From Alphaproteobacteria bacterium (lineage in GTDB: Bacteria > Pseudomonadota > Alphaproteobacteria > JAJUGE01), in contig JAJUGE010000010.1 in NCBI GenBank assembly GCA_029268305.1, forward strand, positions 1-55,794: a stretch of DNA of 55,794 bases, in the 5' to 3' direction. Both the position numbers and the translations under genes were made by a program. The notes below the pieces were generated by a model, which did no database searches, was not told the origin of the DNA, and saw nothing but the letters and a program-made list of their open reading frames with translations. This document shows positions 34,447 to 47,585 of this stretch, one piece after another; position 1 is the first letter of the stretch; each line of letters begins with the position of its first letter.

Positions 34447-34557
34447 GTTCGGCCCCTCATCGCCCCCTCCTGGGGGCGGCGTGGTGCCGCGCGTGCGTGC
34501 GAATGTGCGGGCAGTGCGCTACATGGCCGTTAAGACTGCAGTAGACGGGAGCCTCAA

Positions 34558-36321
34558 ATGAGCGACGATCGAATGACCGGCGCGCAAATGCTGATACGAA
34601 GCCTGCTCGACCAGGGGGTCGATGTCGTATTCGGCTATCCCGGCGGCGCCGTCCTCCCGATCTACGACGAGGTCTTCAAGCAGAACCGATTGCGCCACAT
34701 TCTCGTTCGGCACGAGCAAGGCGCGGTGCACGCCGCGGAAGGCTATGCACGCTCGACCGGCAAGGTCGGCGTCGTTCTGGTGACTTCAGGCCCCGGTGCC
34801 ACCAACGCCGTGACCGGGCTCACCGACGCGCTGATGGACAGTATTCCGATCGTCTGCATCACGGGGCAGGTGCCCACGCACCTCATCGGCAACGACGCCT
34901 TCCAGGAAGCGGATACGACCGGCATCACGCGTCCCTGCACCAAGCACAACTACCTGGTGAAGCACGTGGACGACCTCGCACGCACGATGCACGAGGCATT
35001 TTACGTGGCGCGAAGCGGCCGACCGGGACCCGTAGTGGTCGATCTTCCGAAGGACGTGCAGTTCGACACCGGGACATACGTCAGGCCGGATCAGGTCGAG
35101 CACAAGAGCTATCGGCCGCAGACGCGGCCCGAGTCCGACCTCATCGACCGCGCGGTCGACATGATCGCCGCGGCGAAGCGGCCCGTCTTCTATGTCGGCG
35201 GCGGTGTGATCAACGCCGGGCCGCACGCGTCGGAGCTGCTCACCCGTTTCGTGCGCATGACCGGCTATCCATGCACGCAGACGCTCATGGGGCTCGGCGC
35301 CTTCCCCGCATCCGATCCGCTCTCGCTCGGCATGCTCGGCATGCACGGGATGTACGAGGCGAACATGGCGATGCACTCGTGCGATCTCCTGATCAACATC
35401 GGCGCCCGCTTCGACGACCGTGTTACCGGTCGGCTCGATGCCTTCGCGCCCGGGTCGAAGAAGATCCACGTCGACATCGATCCGTCCTCGATCAACAAGA
35501 ACGTGCCGGTCGATCTCGCCGTGGTCGGCGACGCGGGCGCGGTGCTCGAGGCCATGATCGGGCGTTGGAAGGAGAAGCAGGCGAAGCCGGATAGCAAGGC
35601 CCTCCAGGTCTGGTGGGACCAGATCGATGAGTGGCGCGGCCGCCAGTGCCTGCGCTACACGCCGAGCGACACGCTGATCAAGCCGCAATACGCGCTCGAG
35701 CGGCTCTACGCCCTCACCCGGGAGCGGGAGGACGTGTTCATCAGCACCGAAGTTGGCCAGCACCAGATGTGGGCCGCCCAGTTCCTGCGCTTCGAGAAGC
35801 CCAACCGCTGGATGACGTCGGGCGGGCTCGGCACTATGGGCTACGGTCTGCCGGCGGCGGTGGGCGTGCAGGTGGCGCACCCCGACGCGTTGGTGATCGA
35901 CGTCGCCGGCGAAGCCTCCGTGCTGATGAACATCCAAGAGCTGTCGACCGCGGTTCAGTACAAACTGCCGATCAAGGTGTTCATCCTGAACAACGAATGG
36001 ATGGGTATGGTGCGGCAGTGGCAGGAGCTTCTGCACGGGGGGCGGTACTCGGAGAGCTATACGGCGGCGCTGCCGGACTTCGTCCGCCTCGCCGAGGCAT
36101 TCGGGCTCGTCGGCCTGCGCGCCAGCAAGCCCGGAGAGGTCGACGACGTGATCCGCGAGATGATGGCCGTGGACCGCCCGGTGCTGGTCGACGTTCGCGT
36201 CGATCCGAAGGAGAACTGCTTCCCGATGATCCCGTCCGGCGCGGCGCACAACGAGATGCTGCTCGGCCCCGACGACCGTGCCGAGGCGCCGGTCTCGGAG
36301 GAAGGAATGGTGCTGGTCTGA
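34558..36321 (+). CDS. ilvB: Acetolactate synthase large subunit
   Basis: First common enzyme of valine, leucine and isoleucine synthesis, thiamine-diphosphate dependent, 587 residues. The catalytic Glu region is VFGYPGGAVLPIYDE followed by HEQGAVHAAEGYARSTGKVG. The ThDP/Mg motif reads VAGEASVLMNIQEL, with Glu where many enzymes have GDG or GDA; this form I believe occurs in other alphaproteobacteria. The middle domain IGARFDDRVTGRLD and the C-terminal WQELLHGGRYSESY are typical. The small regulatory subunit follows after 76 bases. Confidence 0.96.
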   Translation: MSDDRMTGAQMLIRSLLDQGVDVVFGYPGGAVLPIYDEVFKQNRLRHILVRHEQGAVHAAEGYARSTGKVGVVLVTSGPGATNAVTGLTDALMDSIPIVCITGQVPTHLIGNDAFQEADTTGITRPCTKHNYLVKHVDDLARTMHEAFYVARSGRPGPVVVDLPKDVQFDTGTYVRPDQVEHKSYRPQTRPESDLIDRAVDMIAAAKRPVFYVGGGVINAGPHASELLTRFVRMTGYPCTQTLMGLGAFPASDPLSLGMLGMHGMYEANMAMHSCDLLINIGARFDDRVTGRLDAFAPGSKKIHVDIDPSSINKNVPVDLAVVGDAGAVLEAMIGRWKEKQAKPDSKALQVWWDQIDEWRGRQCLRYTPSDTLIKPQYALERLYALTREREDVFISTEVGQHQMWAAQFLRFEKPNRWMTSGGLGTMGYGLPAAVGVQVAHPDALVIDVAGEASVLMNIQELSTAVQYKLPIKVFILNNEWMGMVRQWQELLHGGRYSESYTAALPDFVRLAEAFGLVGLRASKPGEVDDVIREMMAVDRPVLVDVRVDPKENCFPMIPSGAAHNEMLLGPDDRAEAPVSEEGMVLV

Positions 36322-36397
36322 TGCGAACGGCCCCCCCGGGTCAACCAGCTCTTTCCACCAATCTCCGACGAAGCATCATTCGAAAAGGCGCCGTGCA

Positions 36398-39399
<3,002 letters not shown>

Positions 39400-39483
39400 C
39401 GGAGACCTCTCCGACGCCGGACGACCGCTGATGCGAATTCGGGAGGAGGAGCCAGGACTCGGAAGCTTTGGAGCGGCCCGAGG

Positions 39484-40308
39484 ATGAACCCGATCAAGGC
39501 TTTGGCTCGTAGGCTGGCGTTCCTGGCGTTTCTCGGCGCGGCAGTCGGGCTCATGCTCATCGGCAAGCTGGAGACCGTGCTCGTCGAAGAGGTCCGCGCG
39601 ACCGTGACCGACGTGGCCGCCCCCGTGCTCGATCTGATCTCGCAGCCGGTCTCCGTCTTCGCGCATTACGCGAGAGGCCTGCACAGGCTCGCCGAGCTGA
39701 AGGCCGAGAACGAGCGGCTCAGAGCGGAGAACGAGCGGCTCCGTCGCTGGCAGCTGCATGCCCACCGGCTCGACAGCGAGATCGAGGCGTTGCGGCAGCT
39801 GCTGCGCTTCAAGCCGGAGCCCGCGGTGACGATGGTCTCCGCCCGTGTGATCGCCGATACCGGGAGCGCTTTCGTCAGGACCGTCCTCATAAATGCCGGC
39901 ACCCGCGAAGGGGTGGCCGCCGGGCAGACCGTGATCAACGGCCAGGGCCTCGTCGGCCGCGTCGCCCAGGTTGCGAGCCGCTCCGCCCGCGTGCTCCTGA
40001 TCACCGACCTCAAGTCCAAGGTGCCGGTGATCGTCGGCGAGCGTCGGCGGCGCGCGATCCTCGCCGGAGACAACAGCGATCTGCCCCGGCTCGAGCACGT
40101 CGACGGCGAGGCGCCGGTCGCGAACGGCGATCTCGTCCTGACCTCCGGACATGGGGGCGTCTTTCCGCCCGGGATACCGGTAGGGCGGGTAACCGGTGCC
40201 AAGGGGGGAGTCGTGCGTGTCCGCGCCCTCGCGGACTGGGATCAACTGGAGTTCGTGCGGGTGGTCGGGCGGCAGGAAGAGCCGTTCGCCACGGGCATGC
40301 TGGAATGA
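39484..40308 (+). CDS. mreC: Rod-shape protein MreC
   Basis: MreC (274 residues) is an inner-membrane/periplasmic scaffold that links MreB to PBP2. It has one membrane helix near the N-terminus (LAFLAFLGAAVGLMLIGKLE), a coiled coil (LAELKAENERLRAENERLRR) and a beta-barrel domain with SAFVRTVLINAGTREGVAAG, VINGQGLVGRVAQVASRSAR and RVLLITDLKSKVPV. Starts 84 bases after mreB; mreD follows with 4 bases between. Confidence 0.95.
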   Translation: MNPIKALARRLAFLAFLGAAVGLMLIGKLETVLVEEVRATVTDVAAPVLDLISQPVSVFAHYARGLHRLAELKAENERLRAENERLRRWQLHAHRLDSEIEALRQLLRFKPEPAVTMVSARVIADTGSAFVRTVLINAGTREGVAAGQTVINGQGLVGRVAQVASRSARVLLITDLKSKVPVIVGERRRRAILAGDNSDLPRLEHVDGEAPVANGDLVLTSGHGGVFPPGIPVGRVTGAKGGVVRVRALADWDQLEFVRVVGRQEEPFATGMLE

Positions 40309-40312
40309 AGGC

Positions 40313-40843
40313 ATGCCTCCGATAGCGCAGGCACTGGACATATGGGTGCGGAGCGCCGTCCCCAGCATCGTCGCACTCGGCTTCGTCCTCGTGGGCATCG
40401 TGCCATGGCCGCTGCCCGGGCTGACCTCGGTGGCGCCGCTGTTCGGGCTGATCGCGGTCCATTACTGGACGGTGCACCGGCCCGCGGTGATGCCGGTCGC
40501 CGCCGCGTTCCTGCTCGGCGTCGCGCATGACGTGCTGGGCGGTGGGCCGGTCGGGCTGAATGCGCTGGTGCTCGTGGCGACCCACGCGGTGATAAGCGCA
40601 CAGCGGCGGCACCTGGCGCGGAGGCCGTTCATCGTCGACTGGTGCGGCTTCGCCATGGTCGCCGCCGGGGCGGTCGCGCTGGCGTGGCTCGCCGCCTCGC
40701 TCTATCTCGGCCAGCTCCTCGCGGCCGGGCCGCTGATCGTGCAATATCTCCTGACGGTGTTCGCCTATCCTGCCTTCGCCTGGCTGTTCGCCAGGCTCGG
40801 CCTCGTCCTCTTCGGGAAGGGCTTCGATGCGGCGCGAGTTTAA
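40313..40843 (+). CDS. mreD: Rod-shape protein MreD
   Basis: A 176-residue polytopic membrane protein with about five hydrophobic segments (SIVALGFVLVGIVPWPLPGL; LFGLIAVHYWTVHRPAVMPV; AAFLLGVAHDVLGGGPVGLN; MVAAGAVALAWLAASLYLGQ). The AHDVLGGGPVGLNALVL block is the MreD signature. Sequence conservation is low in this family, and the position between mreC and mrdA makes the call firm. Its end overlaps the mrdA start by 17 bases. Confidence 0.92.
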   Translation: MPPIAQALDIWVRSAVPSIVALGFVLVGIVPWPLPGLTSVAPLFGLIAVHYWTVHRPAVMPVAAAFLLGVAHDVLGGGPVGLNALVLVATHAVISAQRRHLARRPFIVDWCGFAMVAAGAVALAWLAASLYLGQLLAAGPLIVQYLLTVFAYPAFAWLFARLGLVLFGKGFDAARV

Positions 40844-42734
40844 GCGGCACAAGACCTTCACGCGTCGGGCGCTGTTCCTCGGTGGTGCCAAGCTCGGTCT
40901 GTTCACGCTGCTCGGTGGCCGGCTCTACCATCTCCAGGTGCTCCAGTCCCAGCATTACGCCGGCCTTGCCGAAGACAACCGCGTCAGCCCGCGGCTGCTT
41001 CCGCCGGAGAGGGGCCTGATCCTCGACCGGTTCGGCGTGCCGCTCGCGGTCAATCGCCAGACGTACCGCGTCTTCATCATTCCGGAGCAGACGCCGTCGC
41101 TCGAAGAAACGCTGACGCGGCTGGAGAAGCTGATTCCGGTGCGTCCCGGCGAACGGGAGCGGATCCTGCGCACCGTCCAGCGGATGCGGCCGTTCACGCC
41201 GGTGACGGTCGTGGACAATCTCGACTGGGAGGACGTCGCCCGCGTCAGCGCGCATTCGTTGGACCTGCCGGGCGTGGCGGCGGACATGGTGCCGCGCCGG
41301 CTCTACCCGCAGGGCCACTATTCCGCCCACGTGGTGGGCTATGTCGGTGCGGTCGCGGAGGAGGACCTCGATGGCGACCCCGTCCTGACCATTCCGGAGT
41401 TCCGGATCGGCAAGGCGGGCATCGAGCGCGTCCGCGAGGCGGATCTGCGCGGACGTGCCGGCGTCAGCCACGTCGAGGTGAACGCGGTCGGCCGCGTGAT
41501 CCGCGAGCTGTCGCGCGAGGAGGGCGAGCCGGGGAAGGATCTCGTTCTCACGATCGACGCCGCCCTGCAACGGTTCGCGACCGAGAGGCTGGCCGGCGAG
41601 ACGGGGGCGGCCGTGGTGCTGGACAGCCAGACCGGCGAGGTGCTGGCGATGGTCTCGAGCCCCACCTACGACCCCAACGCCTTCGACCGTGGCATCAGCT
41701 CGCGTGAGTGGGAATCGCTGCTCCGCAACCCGCTGGCGCCGCTGTCGAACAAGGCGGTCTCCGGTCAGTACGCGCCCGGGTCGACCTTCAAGATGGTGGT
41801 CGCGCTCGCCGCGCTCGAGCACAACATCGTGTCGCCGGGCAAGACCTTCTTCTGCGGCGGCATGCTGAAGCTCGGCGACGGGCGGTTCCATTGCTGGCGG
41901 CGGGGCGGCCATGGCCACGTGAACCTGCACGACGGCATCGTCCAGTCGTGCGACGTGTATTTCTACGAGGTGGCGCGCCGGGTCGGCATCGACAGGATCG
42001 CCGCGATGGCCGAGCGGCTGGGACTGGGAAAGCGCCTCGGGATCGAGCTTCCCGGCGAACGCAGCGGCCTCGTTCCGACCAAATCCTGGAAGCTGGAGGC
42101 GCTCGGCAAACCATGGCTGATCGGCGAGACGCTGATCGCCGGGATCGGGCAGGGGTATGTGCTGACGACGCCGCTGCAGCTCGCGGTGATGACGGCCCGC
42201 CTCGTCAACGGCGGCCGGGGCGTGCTGCCGCGCCTGACGCGGCGGATCGGCGAGCAGCGCGTCGCGCCGGAGCCGGGGGCGGCCGAAGACCTCAAGCTGA
42301 CGCCGGAATGGCTGAAGCTGGTGCGCGCCGCCATGGACGGGGTGACGAACCAGCGCTGGGGCACCGCCTACGGCGCGCGCATCGCCGAGCCCGGCATGGA
42401 GATGGGAGGCAAGACCGGAACCTCACAGGTGCGTCGCATCAGTGCCAGCGAGAGGCGCAGCGGGGTCCGCACGCAAGAGGAGCTGGAGCGGGAGGAGCGG
42501 GACCACGCCTTGTTCGTCGGCTACGCTCCGGTCGACGATCCGCGCTATGCGGTCGCCGTGATCGTGGAGCATGGCGGCGGCGGATCCCGGGTCGCCGCGC
42601 CGATCGCGCGCGACCTGCTGAAAGAGGTCCAGAGGCGCGATCCGGCGAGACGCACGACGCCGCCCGAAGGGGTGGTCGCGCCGGCCGCCTTCGAAGTCGG
42701 TCCGCCCGGCTACCGGACCGGCGAGAGGAGCTGA
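40827..42734 (+). CDS. mrdA: Penicillin-binding protein 2 (elongasome transpeptidase)
   Basis: PBP2 (635 residues) cross-links peptidoglycan during elongation. N-terminal membrane anchor (LFLGGAKLGLFTLLGGRLYH), a pedestal/dimer domain (PPERGLILDRFGVPLAVNRQ) and a transpeptidase domain with SxxK as PGSTFKMV, the SxN-type motif as QSCDVYFYE and KTG as GGKTGTSQV. The catalytic Ser is in YAPGSTFK. The C-terminal tail of about 30 residues is Pro-rich. It is four bases before rodA, its glycosyltransferase partner. Confidence 0.96.
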   Translation: MRREFKRHKTFTRRALFLGGAKLGLFTLLGGRLYHLQVLQSQHYAGLAEDNRVSPRLLPPERGLILDRFGVPLAVNRQTYRVFIIPEQTPSLEETLTRLEKLIPVRPGERERILRTVQRMRPFTPVTVVDNLDWEDVARVSAHSLDLPGVAADMVPRRLYPQGHYSAHVVGYVGAVAEEDLDGDPVLTIPEFRIGKAGIERVREADLRGRAGVSHVEVNAVGRVIRELSREEGEPGKDLVLTIDAALQRFATERLAGETGAAVVLDSQTGEVLAMVSSPTYDPNAFDRGISSREWESLLRNPLAPLSNKAVSGQYAPGSTFKMVVALAALEHNIVSPGKTFFCGGMLKLGDGRFHCWRRGGHGHVNLHDGIVQSCDVYFYEVARRVGIDRIAAMAERLGLGKRLGIELPGERSGLVPTKSWKLEALGKPWLIGETLIAGIGQGYVLTTPLQLAVMTARLVNGGRGVLPRLTRRIGEQRVAPEPGAAEDLKLTPEWLKLVRAAMDGVTNQRWGTAYGARIAEPGMEMGGKTGTSQVRRISASERRSGVRTQEELEREERDHALFVGYAPVDDPRYAVAVIVEHGGGGSRVAAPIARDLLKEVQRRDPARRTTPPEGVVAPAAFEVGPPGYRTGERS

Positions 42735-42737
42735 GCG

Positions 42738-43889
42738 ATGTTCGGCGCAATCCCCGATTCGCACGGGCCCCGCCTGTCGCTCGGCAGGAAGCTCTGCCAC
42801 CTGAACTGGGGGCTCCTGTTCCTGATCGCCCTGATAGCCTCGATCGGCTTCGCGATGCTGTATTCCGCCGCGGAAGGCAGCCTCGAGCCCTGGGCGGGCA
42901 AGCAGATCGTCCGGTTCGGCATCGGTTGCGCGATCATGGTGGTGCTCGCGCTCACCGACATCCGCGTCTGGCTGCGATGGGCCTACCTCGTATACGCCGT
43001 GCTCCTGGTTCTGCTCGTCGGGGTCGAGGTGGCGGGCATGGTCGGCATGGGGGCGAGGCGGTGGATCGTCCTCGGTCCGATCACGTTGCAGCCTTCCGAG
43101 TTGATGAAGATCGGGCTGGTGCTGGCGCTCGCGCGCTATTTCCACCGGCTCGACGAGGATCAGGTCAACCGGCTCTACGCGCTGCTCCCGCCGCTGCTGA
43201 TGGTCGCGGTGCCCGCGGCACTCGTGCTGCGCCAGCCGGACCTCGGCACCGCCACCATGCTGGTCGCGGGCTCGGCCGTGCTGTTCTTCCTCGCCGGGGT
43301 GCGCTGGTGGAAGTTCGTGCTGGTCGCGGCACTGGGCGCCGCCGCCGTTCCGGTGGCGTGGAACATGCTGCACGACTATCAGCGGCAGCGCGTCCTGACT
43401 TTCCTCGAGCCGGAGCGCGATCCCCTCGGCGCCGGTTATCACATCATCCAGTCGAAGATCGCGCTCGGCTCGGGCGGGATGTTCGGCAAGGGCTTCATGC
43501 AGGGCAGCCAGAGCCAGCTCGACTTCCTGCCCGAGAAGCAGACCGACTTCATCTTCACAATGCTGACCGAGGAGCTCGGCCTTGCCGGCGGCCTGTTCCT
43601 GCTCGTGCTCTACGCGCTCGTCATCTTCTGCTGCTATGCGATCGCATTGCGCAGCCGGAACCAGTTCGGCCGGCTGCTGGGGCTCGGCGTCACGGCGACG
43701 TTCTTCCTGTACGCCTTCATCAATATGGCGATGGTGATGGGCGTTCTGCCCGTGGTCGGCGTGCCGCTGCCACTCGTCTCCTATGGCGGCTCCGCCCTGA
43801 TCACCCTGCAGATCGGCTTCGGCCTGCTCCTCAGCGTCTCGGTTCACCGCGACGTCTGGATCAGCCGCGGCCCCGGCATGCCCGATTAG
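42738..43889 (+). CDS. rodA: SEDS peptidoglycan glycosyltransferase RodA
   Basis: RodA (383 residues) polymerises glycan strands for the elongasome. About ten hydrophobic segments; SEDS motifs are WIVLGPITLQPSELMKIGLV, RQPDLGTATMLVAGSAVLF, KQTDFIFTMLTEELGLAGGL and the C-terminal PVVGVPLPLVSYGGSALITL. It ends the mre-mrd cluster and is followed by a tRNA gene with its own promoter. Confidence 0.97.
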   Translation: MFGAIPDSHGPRLSLGRKLCHLNWGLLFLIALIASIGFAMLYSAAEGSLEPWAGKQIVRFGIGCAIMVVLALTDIRVWLRWAYLVYAVLLVLLVGVEVAGMVGMGARRWIVLGPITLQPSELMKIGLVLALARYFHRLDEDQVNRLYALLPPLLMVAVPAALVLRQPDLGTATMLVAGSAVLFFLAGVRWWKFVLVAALGAAAVPVAWNMLHDYQRQRVLTFLEPERDPLGAGYHIIQSKIALGSGGMFGKGFMQGSQSQLDFLPEKQTDFIFTMLTEELGLAGGLFLLVLYALVIFCCYAIALRSRNQFGRLLGLGVTATFFLYAFINMAMVMGVLPVVGVPLPLVSYGGSALITLQIGFGLLLSVSVHRDVWISRGPGMPD

Positions 43890-43940
43890 AGGAGCCTAGA
43901 CGGAGGACCGTTGGAGGAGCCGCATCGATGCACGCGGCGC

Positions 43941-43969
43941 TCGACAAACGCGGCTCGCTTTGCTATCCG
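43941..43969 (+). promoter_or_regulatory. Promoter of tRNA-Lys
   Basis: TCGACA, 17 bases, TATCCG, ending 15 bases before the tRNA. Reasonable sigma-70-type match. Confidence 0.55.
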
Positions 43970-43984
43970 TCCGTCTCCCTGCGG

Positions 43985-44060
<76 letters not shown>

Positions 44061-44743
44061 AATTCCTCCATGACTTCGGGCCTTGAGAGCTCACTGCTGA
44101 GCTCAGCCAGTACCTTAAGGTACCACGCGTGATTGGCGGCCTCTGTGACTGCAGGGCGACAAAAGATTCTGGTGGTAGCTGCGACTGGGAATCTTCCGGG
44201 TTGCAGGGGATGCCGGATCGTTATCGGAGACTCCTTGGAAGAAGGACGCCACGTCAGCGGTGGAGTTCGTCGGCACCTCGTGAAGGCAGCACGCATCTCC
44301 GCGAGCAAGCTCGTCGAAGCGCTGCGATCGGGTCGCTCGCAGGGCCTCTGTAGAGGCTAGGCACAAGCCGGCCTTCGGGTGGTCGGAGACGAAGGCGATC
44401 CTCTCGAAACTGCGGGCGAGCAGAATGCCGATGGACATCGGCGGCTTTTCGTAGACAATTTCCCGTAACGAAGGCAGGTGCTGGTGCGGACGGCCCCCCG
44501 TGGGCCAACGAGTGGCAGGGCACCTAAAGAACAAGAATGGAGGAATGCCTTGCCCCGCGAGGTAGTGACAGGGCGAGTCCGCCCAGATGCGTACGGCGGT
44601 GTTCGGCTGCCTTCATCGCGATTTCGCCCTCAACGGCACGACACGCCCAAAGCTACGAGTTCACCGCACTTCCTCCTGTCAGCCCCTCCCTCGCTGGAAT
44701 CGGATCGCCGTCGCATGGCGGCGCATCAGGAGCGGTCTGCGCA
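44061..44743. other. Gene-poor stretch between tRNA-Lys and the ABC transporter
   Basis: About 680 bases with no gene I can support. It holds a 7-bp-stem hairpin (GAGCTCA-CTGC-TGAGCTC, 44087-44104) and a perfect 12-bp palindrome TACCTTAAGGTA (44111-44122). On the minus strand, around 44150-44470, a frame reads partly protein-like (MSIGILLARSFERIAFVSDH) but has no family match I recognise. It could be a decayed gene left by an insertion next to the tRNA. Confidence 0.4.
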
Positions 44744-45823
44744 GTGAAACCGATCGAGATCACCTCACTCGTGAAGCGATACGCTCCGGGGCCGGCGGCG
44801 GTCGATGGAATATCCCTGTTGGCGGAACAGGGGGCGGTCACCACGCTCCTTGGACCGAGCGGTTGCGGCAAGACGACCACACTGAGGTGCATTGCCGGGC
44901 TCGAGACCCCCGACGAGGGCGAGATCCGGATGGGCGAACAGGTGCTGTTCTCCAGCCGCAGCCGGGTGAATGTACCGTCGGAAGATCGGAACATCGGCAT
45001 GGTGTTCCAGAACTACGCTCTCTGGCCGCACATGTCCGTGCGGGAAAACATTGGCTTCGGGCTCGCCCTCCGCGGCTGGTCCAGATCCCGCATCATCGAG
45101 CGCATTCGCCAGGTCCTGGATCTGGTCCGGCTGGGCGACCGGATCGATGCCATGCCGGGCCACCTCAGCGGGGGGCAGCAGCAGCGGATCGCACTCGGAC
45201 GGGCCCTCGCATACAACCCGGAAGTCCTGCTTCTCGATGAGCCGCTGGCGAACCTCGACGCCCGCCTGCGCGAGGAAATGAGGTTCGAGCTCAGGAACAT
45301 TCAGGAAAGGACAGGCGTCACCGCCATCTGCGTTACGCACGACCAATCGGAAGCCATGGTCCTGAGCGACAAGATCGTCGTGATGCGCGATGGGAGGATC
45401 GAGCAGGAAGGCGCCCCCCGCGAGATCTACGAGAGGCCGCGAACCGAGTTCACCGCGCGTTTCATAGGCCTCAGCAATCTCATCGGGATCAGTGGGATCG
45501 AGCCTTCCGGCAACGGACTGAGGGGCCGGGCTGCCTTCGGGGAGATTGTCTTCCCGGATGGAACGATGGAGACACAGAAGATCGCCAAACTGTCGGTTCG
45601 GCCGGAAGACGTTGTGGTGTCGGCCACCCGCCCTGACAGCCTTCCGAATGCTTTCCCTGCCGAAATCAAGACGCTGGTCTACCAGGGTGAGACGGTGGCG
45701 ATGTTCGCGGACGTCGGAGGTCAGGAAATTCGCGTGCATGTCGGAAGAGGCCTCGAAGCCGCCGAAGGCGATCGTGTCTTTCTGGCATTCCATCCTTCCA
45801 GACTCGTTCCAGTCGAAGCTTAG
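44744..45823 (+). CDS. ABC transporter ATP-binding protein (Fbp/Pot type)
   Basis: 359 residues from a GTG start with AGGAG 11 bases upstream. Walker A GPSGCGKTTTLRC, Q-loop MVFQNYALWPHMSV, signature HLSGGQQQRIALGRALA, Walker B EVLLLDEPLANLD and switch His ICVTHDQSEAM are complete, and a TOBE-type C-terminal domain follows. This type drives importers for ferric iron, polyamines, phosphonates or sulfate/thiosulfate. It begins a unit with the tandem permease, a binding protein and a dioxygenase. The stop is 5 bases before the permease ATG. Confidence 0.93.
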   Translation: MKPIEITSLVKRYAPGPAAVDGISLLAEQGAVTTLLGPSGCGKTTTLRCIAGLETPDEGEIRMGEQVLFSSRSRVNVPSEDRNIGMVFQNYALWPHMSVRENIGFGLALRGWSRSRIIERIRQVLDLVRLGDRIDAMPGHLSGGQQQRIALGRALAYNPEVLLLDEPLANLDARLREEMRFELRNIQERTGVTAICVTHDQSEAMVLSDKIVVMRDGRIEQEGAPREIYERPRTEFTARFIGLSNLIGISGIEPSGNGLRGRAAFGEIVFPDGTMETQKIAKLSVRPEDVVVSATRPDSLPNAFPAEIKTLVYQGETVAMFADVGGQEIRVHVGRGLEAAEGDRVFLAFHPSRLVPVEA

Positions 45824-45828
45824 CTCGC

Positions 45829-47556
45829 ATGCCGCAAGACATCGCGCTTCCCCGGTCTTCGCTTTCCGGCTCGACCGTTCTTCGGACCCGAAAGGTCTCG
45901 GCGGATCGAACGTTACGGTGGCTGCTGTGGGCATGCGTGTTCGCATCGCTCGGCCTCCTGGTTCTGTACCCACTGATCTGGTTGATCATGGGAAGCTTCC
46001 AGACGGCGATGGGCGAATGGACGCTCGGCCATTACGAGGAAGTCTTCTCCTCCTATTATCTGAACCTGCTCTGGGACAGCCTTTGGTTTACGTTCCTCGC
46101 AACGGTCGTCGCGATGGCGCTGGGCGTGCCCATGGCCTGGGCCGTGGCACGAACCGACATGCCCGGGAAGAGCCTTTTCCGGGCAGCGAGTGCCGTCACC
46201 TTCGTTCTGCCCCCTCTCTTCCAGGCAATGGCGTTCGTCTTCATCTTCCAGCCGAATGCCGGGTTGCTGAATCTCCTGTTCGACGACCTATTCGGGGTGA
46301 AGCCCTTCGACATCTTCACGTTCAGCGGTCTGGTGCTGGTTACGGCGCTGGGGGCGTATCCGCAGTCGTTTCTTCTGGTAGACAGCGCGCTCCGCTCCAT
46401 GGACCCGGCGCTGGAAGAGGCGGCCACCACGGTGGGCGCCTCTCGCTGGCGAGTGCTGCGCAGCATCACCCTCCCGCTGGTCCTCCCTTCGATCCTGACC
46501 GGGATGAACCTCACCGCCATTCACAACCTGGTCGTGTTCGGGCCTCCGGCGGTAATCGGTATCCCGGCCAACATCTATGTGATGGCCACGCAGATCTATG
46601 TGGAGCTGTCCACCTTTCCGCCTCGGCTGGAATTCACCGCCGCCCTGTCGATCCTTTTCCTCGGCTTCGCGGCCATCCTGTTGACGTTCCAGCTGTTCGT
46701 GCTGCGGCGTCGCAGCTTCTCCACGATTGTCGGCAAGGGGATGAGACCTCGGGAGATCCCTCTTGGCCCGTGGCGCTGGGCTGCGTTCGCTCTCTGTGGA
46801 GCACTGGTGTTCACCGCGCTCCTCTTCCCGGCCGCCATCCTTGTAAGTATTTCCTTGTCCAAGGTGTGGACCAACTGGTTCCAGCTGGATAATTTCACGA
46901 TCGCTCACTACGTTCAGGTGTTGTTCGTGCATTCCCGTACACTGGATAGCATCGCGAATACCCTGATCCTTGCGCTCGTGACGGTCGCATCCACCTTGTC
47001 TGCGGGCTTGGTGATTGCATACATCATTGTGAAGACGAGGCACCGGGCGAGGCAGATCCTGAATTATCTCTCGTTCATCCCCTACAGTATTCCTGGTGCC
47101 GTGTTCACGGTCGGCGTGATCCTCGCGTTCATCCGGCCGCCGTTCGTTCTTTACGGGACCCTCGGTATCCTCGCGGCCTGCTATTTCGCGCGCTTCCTGC
47201 CTTTCGCGATCCAGCCGCTTTCGGCAGCCCTACGCCAGATCGACAACTCGCTCCTGGAAGCCGGTCGGGTGGCGGGTGCCGGGTGGTGGCGCACCACAAG
47301 ACGAATAACGCTGCCACTCCTGAAGTTCAGCGTTCTGTCCACTGTACTGCTCGTGTTCGTGGCCTGCCTGCGTGAAGTCGTCTCGGCAATCCTGCTGGCT
47401 GCGCCGAACACCGAGACCATGATGGTGTCCGCCTTTCGACTTTGGGAAGAAGGCGCCGTCCAGGAGACGGCGGCTCTTATGGTGGTACTGCTCGTGTTGG
47501 TGCTCGTCTTCTTTACCGTGGCACGCAGCGTAATTGGCAACCGCCTCTATGACTGA
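45829..47556 (+). CDS. ABC transporter permease with two fused transmembrane domains
   Basis: 575 residues in two similar halves, each with about six membrane helices and an EAA loop: LEEAATTVGASRWRVLRSIT in the first and LLEAGRVAGAGWWRTTRRIT in the second. This tandem design is that of FbpB/ThiP-type permeases, so one gene product forms the whole channel. It lies between its ATPase and binding protein. The substrate is not evident from sequence. Confidence 0.93.
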   Translation: MPQDIALPRSSLSGSTVLRTRKVSADRTLRWLLWACVFASLGLLVLYPLIWLIMGSFQTAMGEWTLGHYEEVFSSYYLNLLWDSLWFTFLATVVAMALGVPMAWAVARTDMPGKSLFRAASAVTFVLPPLFQAMAFVFIFQPNAGLLNLLFDDLFGVKPFDIFTFSGLVLVTALGAYPQSFLLVDSALRSMDPALEEAATTVGASRWRVLRSITLPLVLPSILTGMNLTAIHNLVVFGPPAVIGIPANIYVMATQIYVELSTFPPRLEFTAALSILFLGFAAILLTFQLFVLRRRSFSTIVGKGMRPREIPLGPWRWAAFALCGALVFTALLFPAAILVSISLSKVWTNWFQLDNFTIAHYVQVLFVHSRTLDSIANTLILALVTVASTLSAGLVIAYIIVKTRHRARQILNYLSFIPYSIPGAVFTVGVILAFIRPPFVLYGTLGILAACYFARFLPFAIQPLSAALRQIDNSLLEAGRVAGAGWWRTTRRITLPLLKFSVLSTVLLVFVACLREVVSAILLAAPNTETMMVSAFRLWEEGAVQETAALMVVLLVLVLVFFTVARSVIGNRLYD

Positions 47557-47585
47557 CAACCAGAACCGTCAAGGACGAAACGCCC

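Noticed and set aside
34447..34557. Attenuator or leader peptide before ilvB
   Set aside because: No run of Val/Leu/Ile codons and no alternating hairpins were seen in the 111-base gap.
44115..44534. Minus-strand frame as a LysR-type regulator remnant
   Set aside because: A few residues look like an effector domain, but there is no helix-turn-helix and no consistent alignment, so I only report the stretch as gene-poor.
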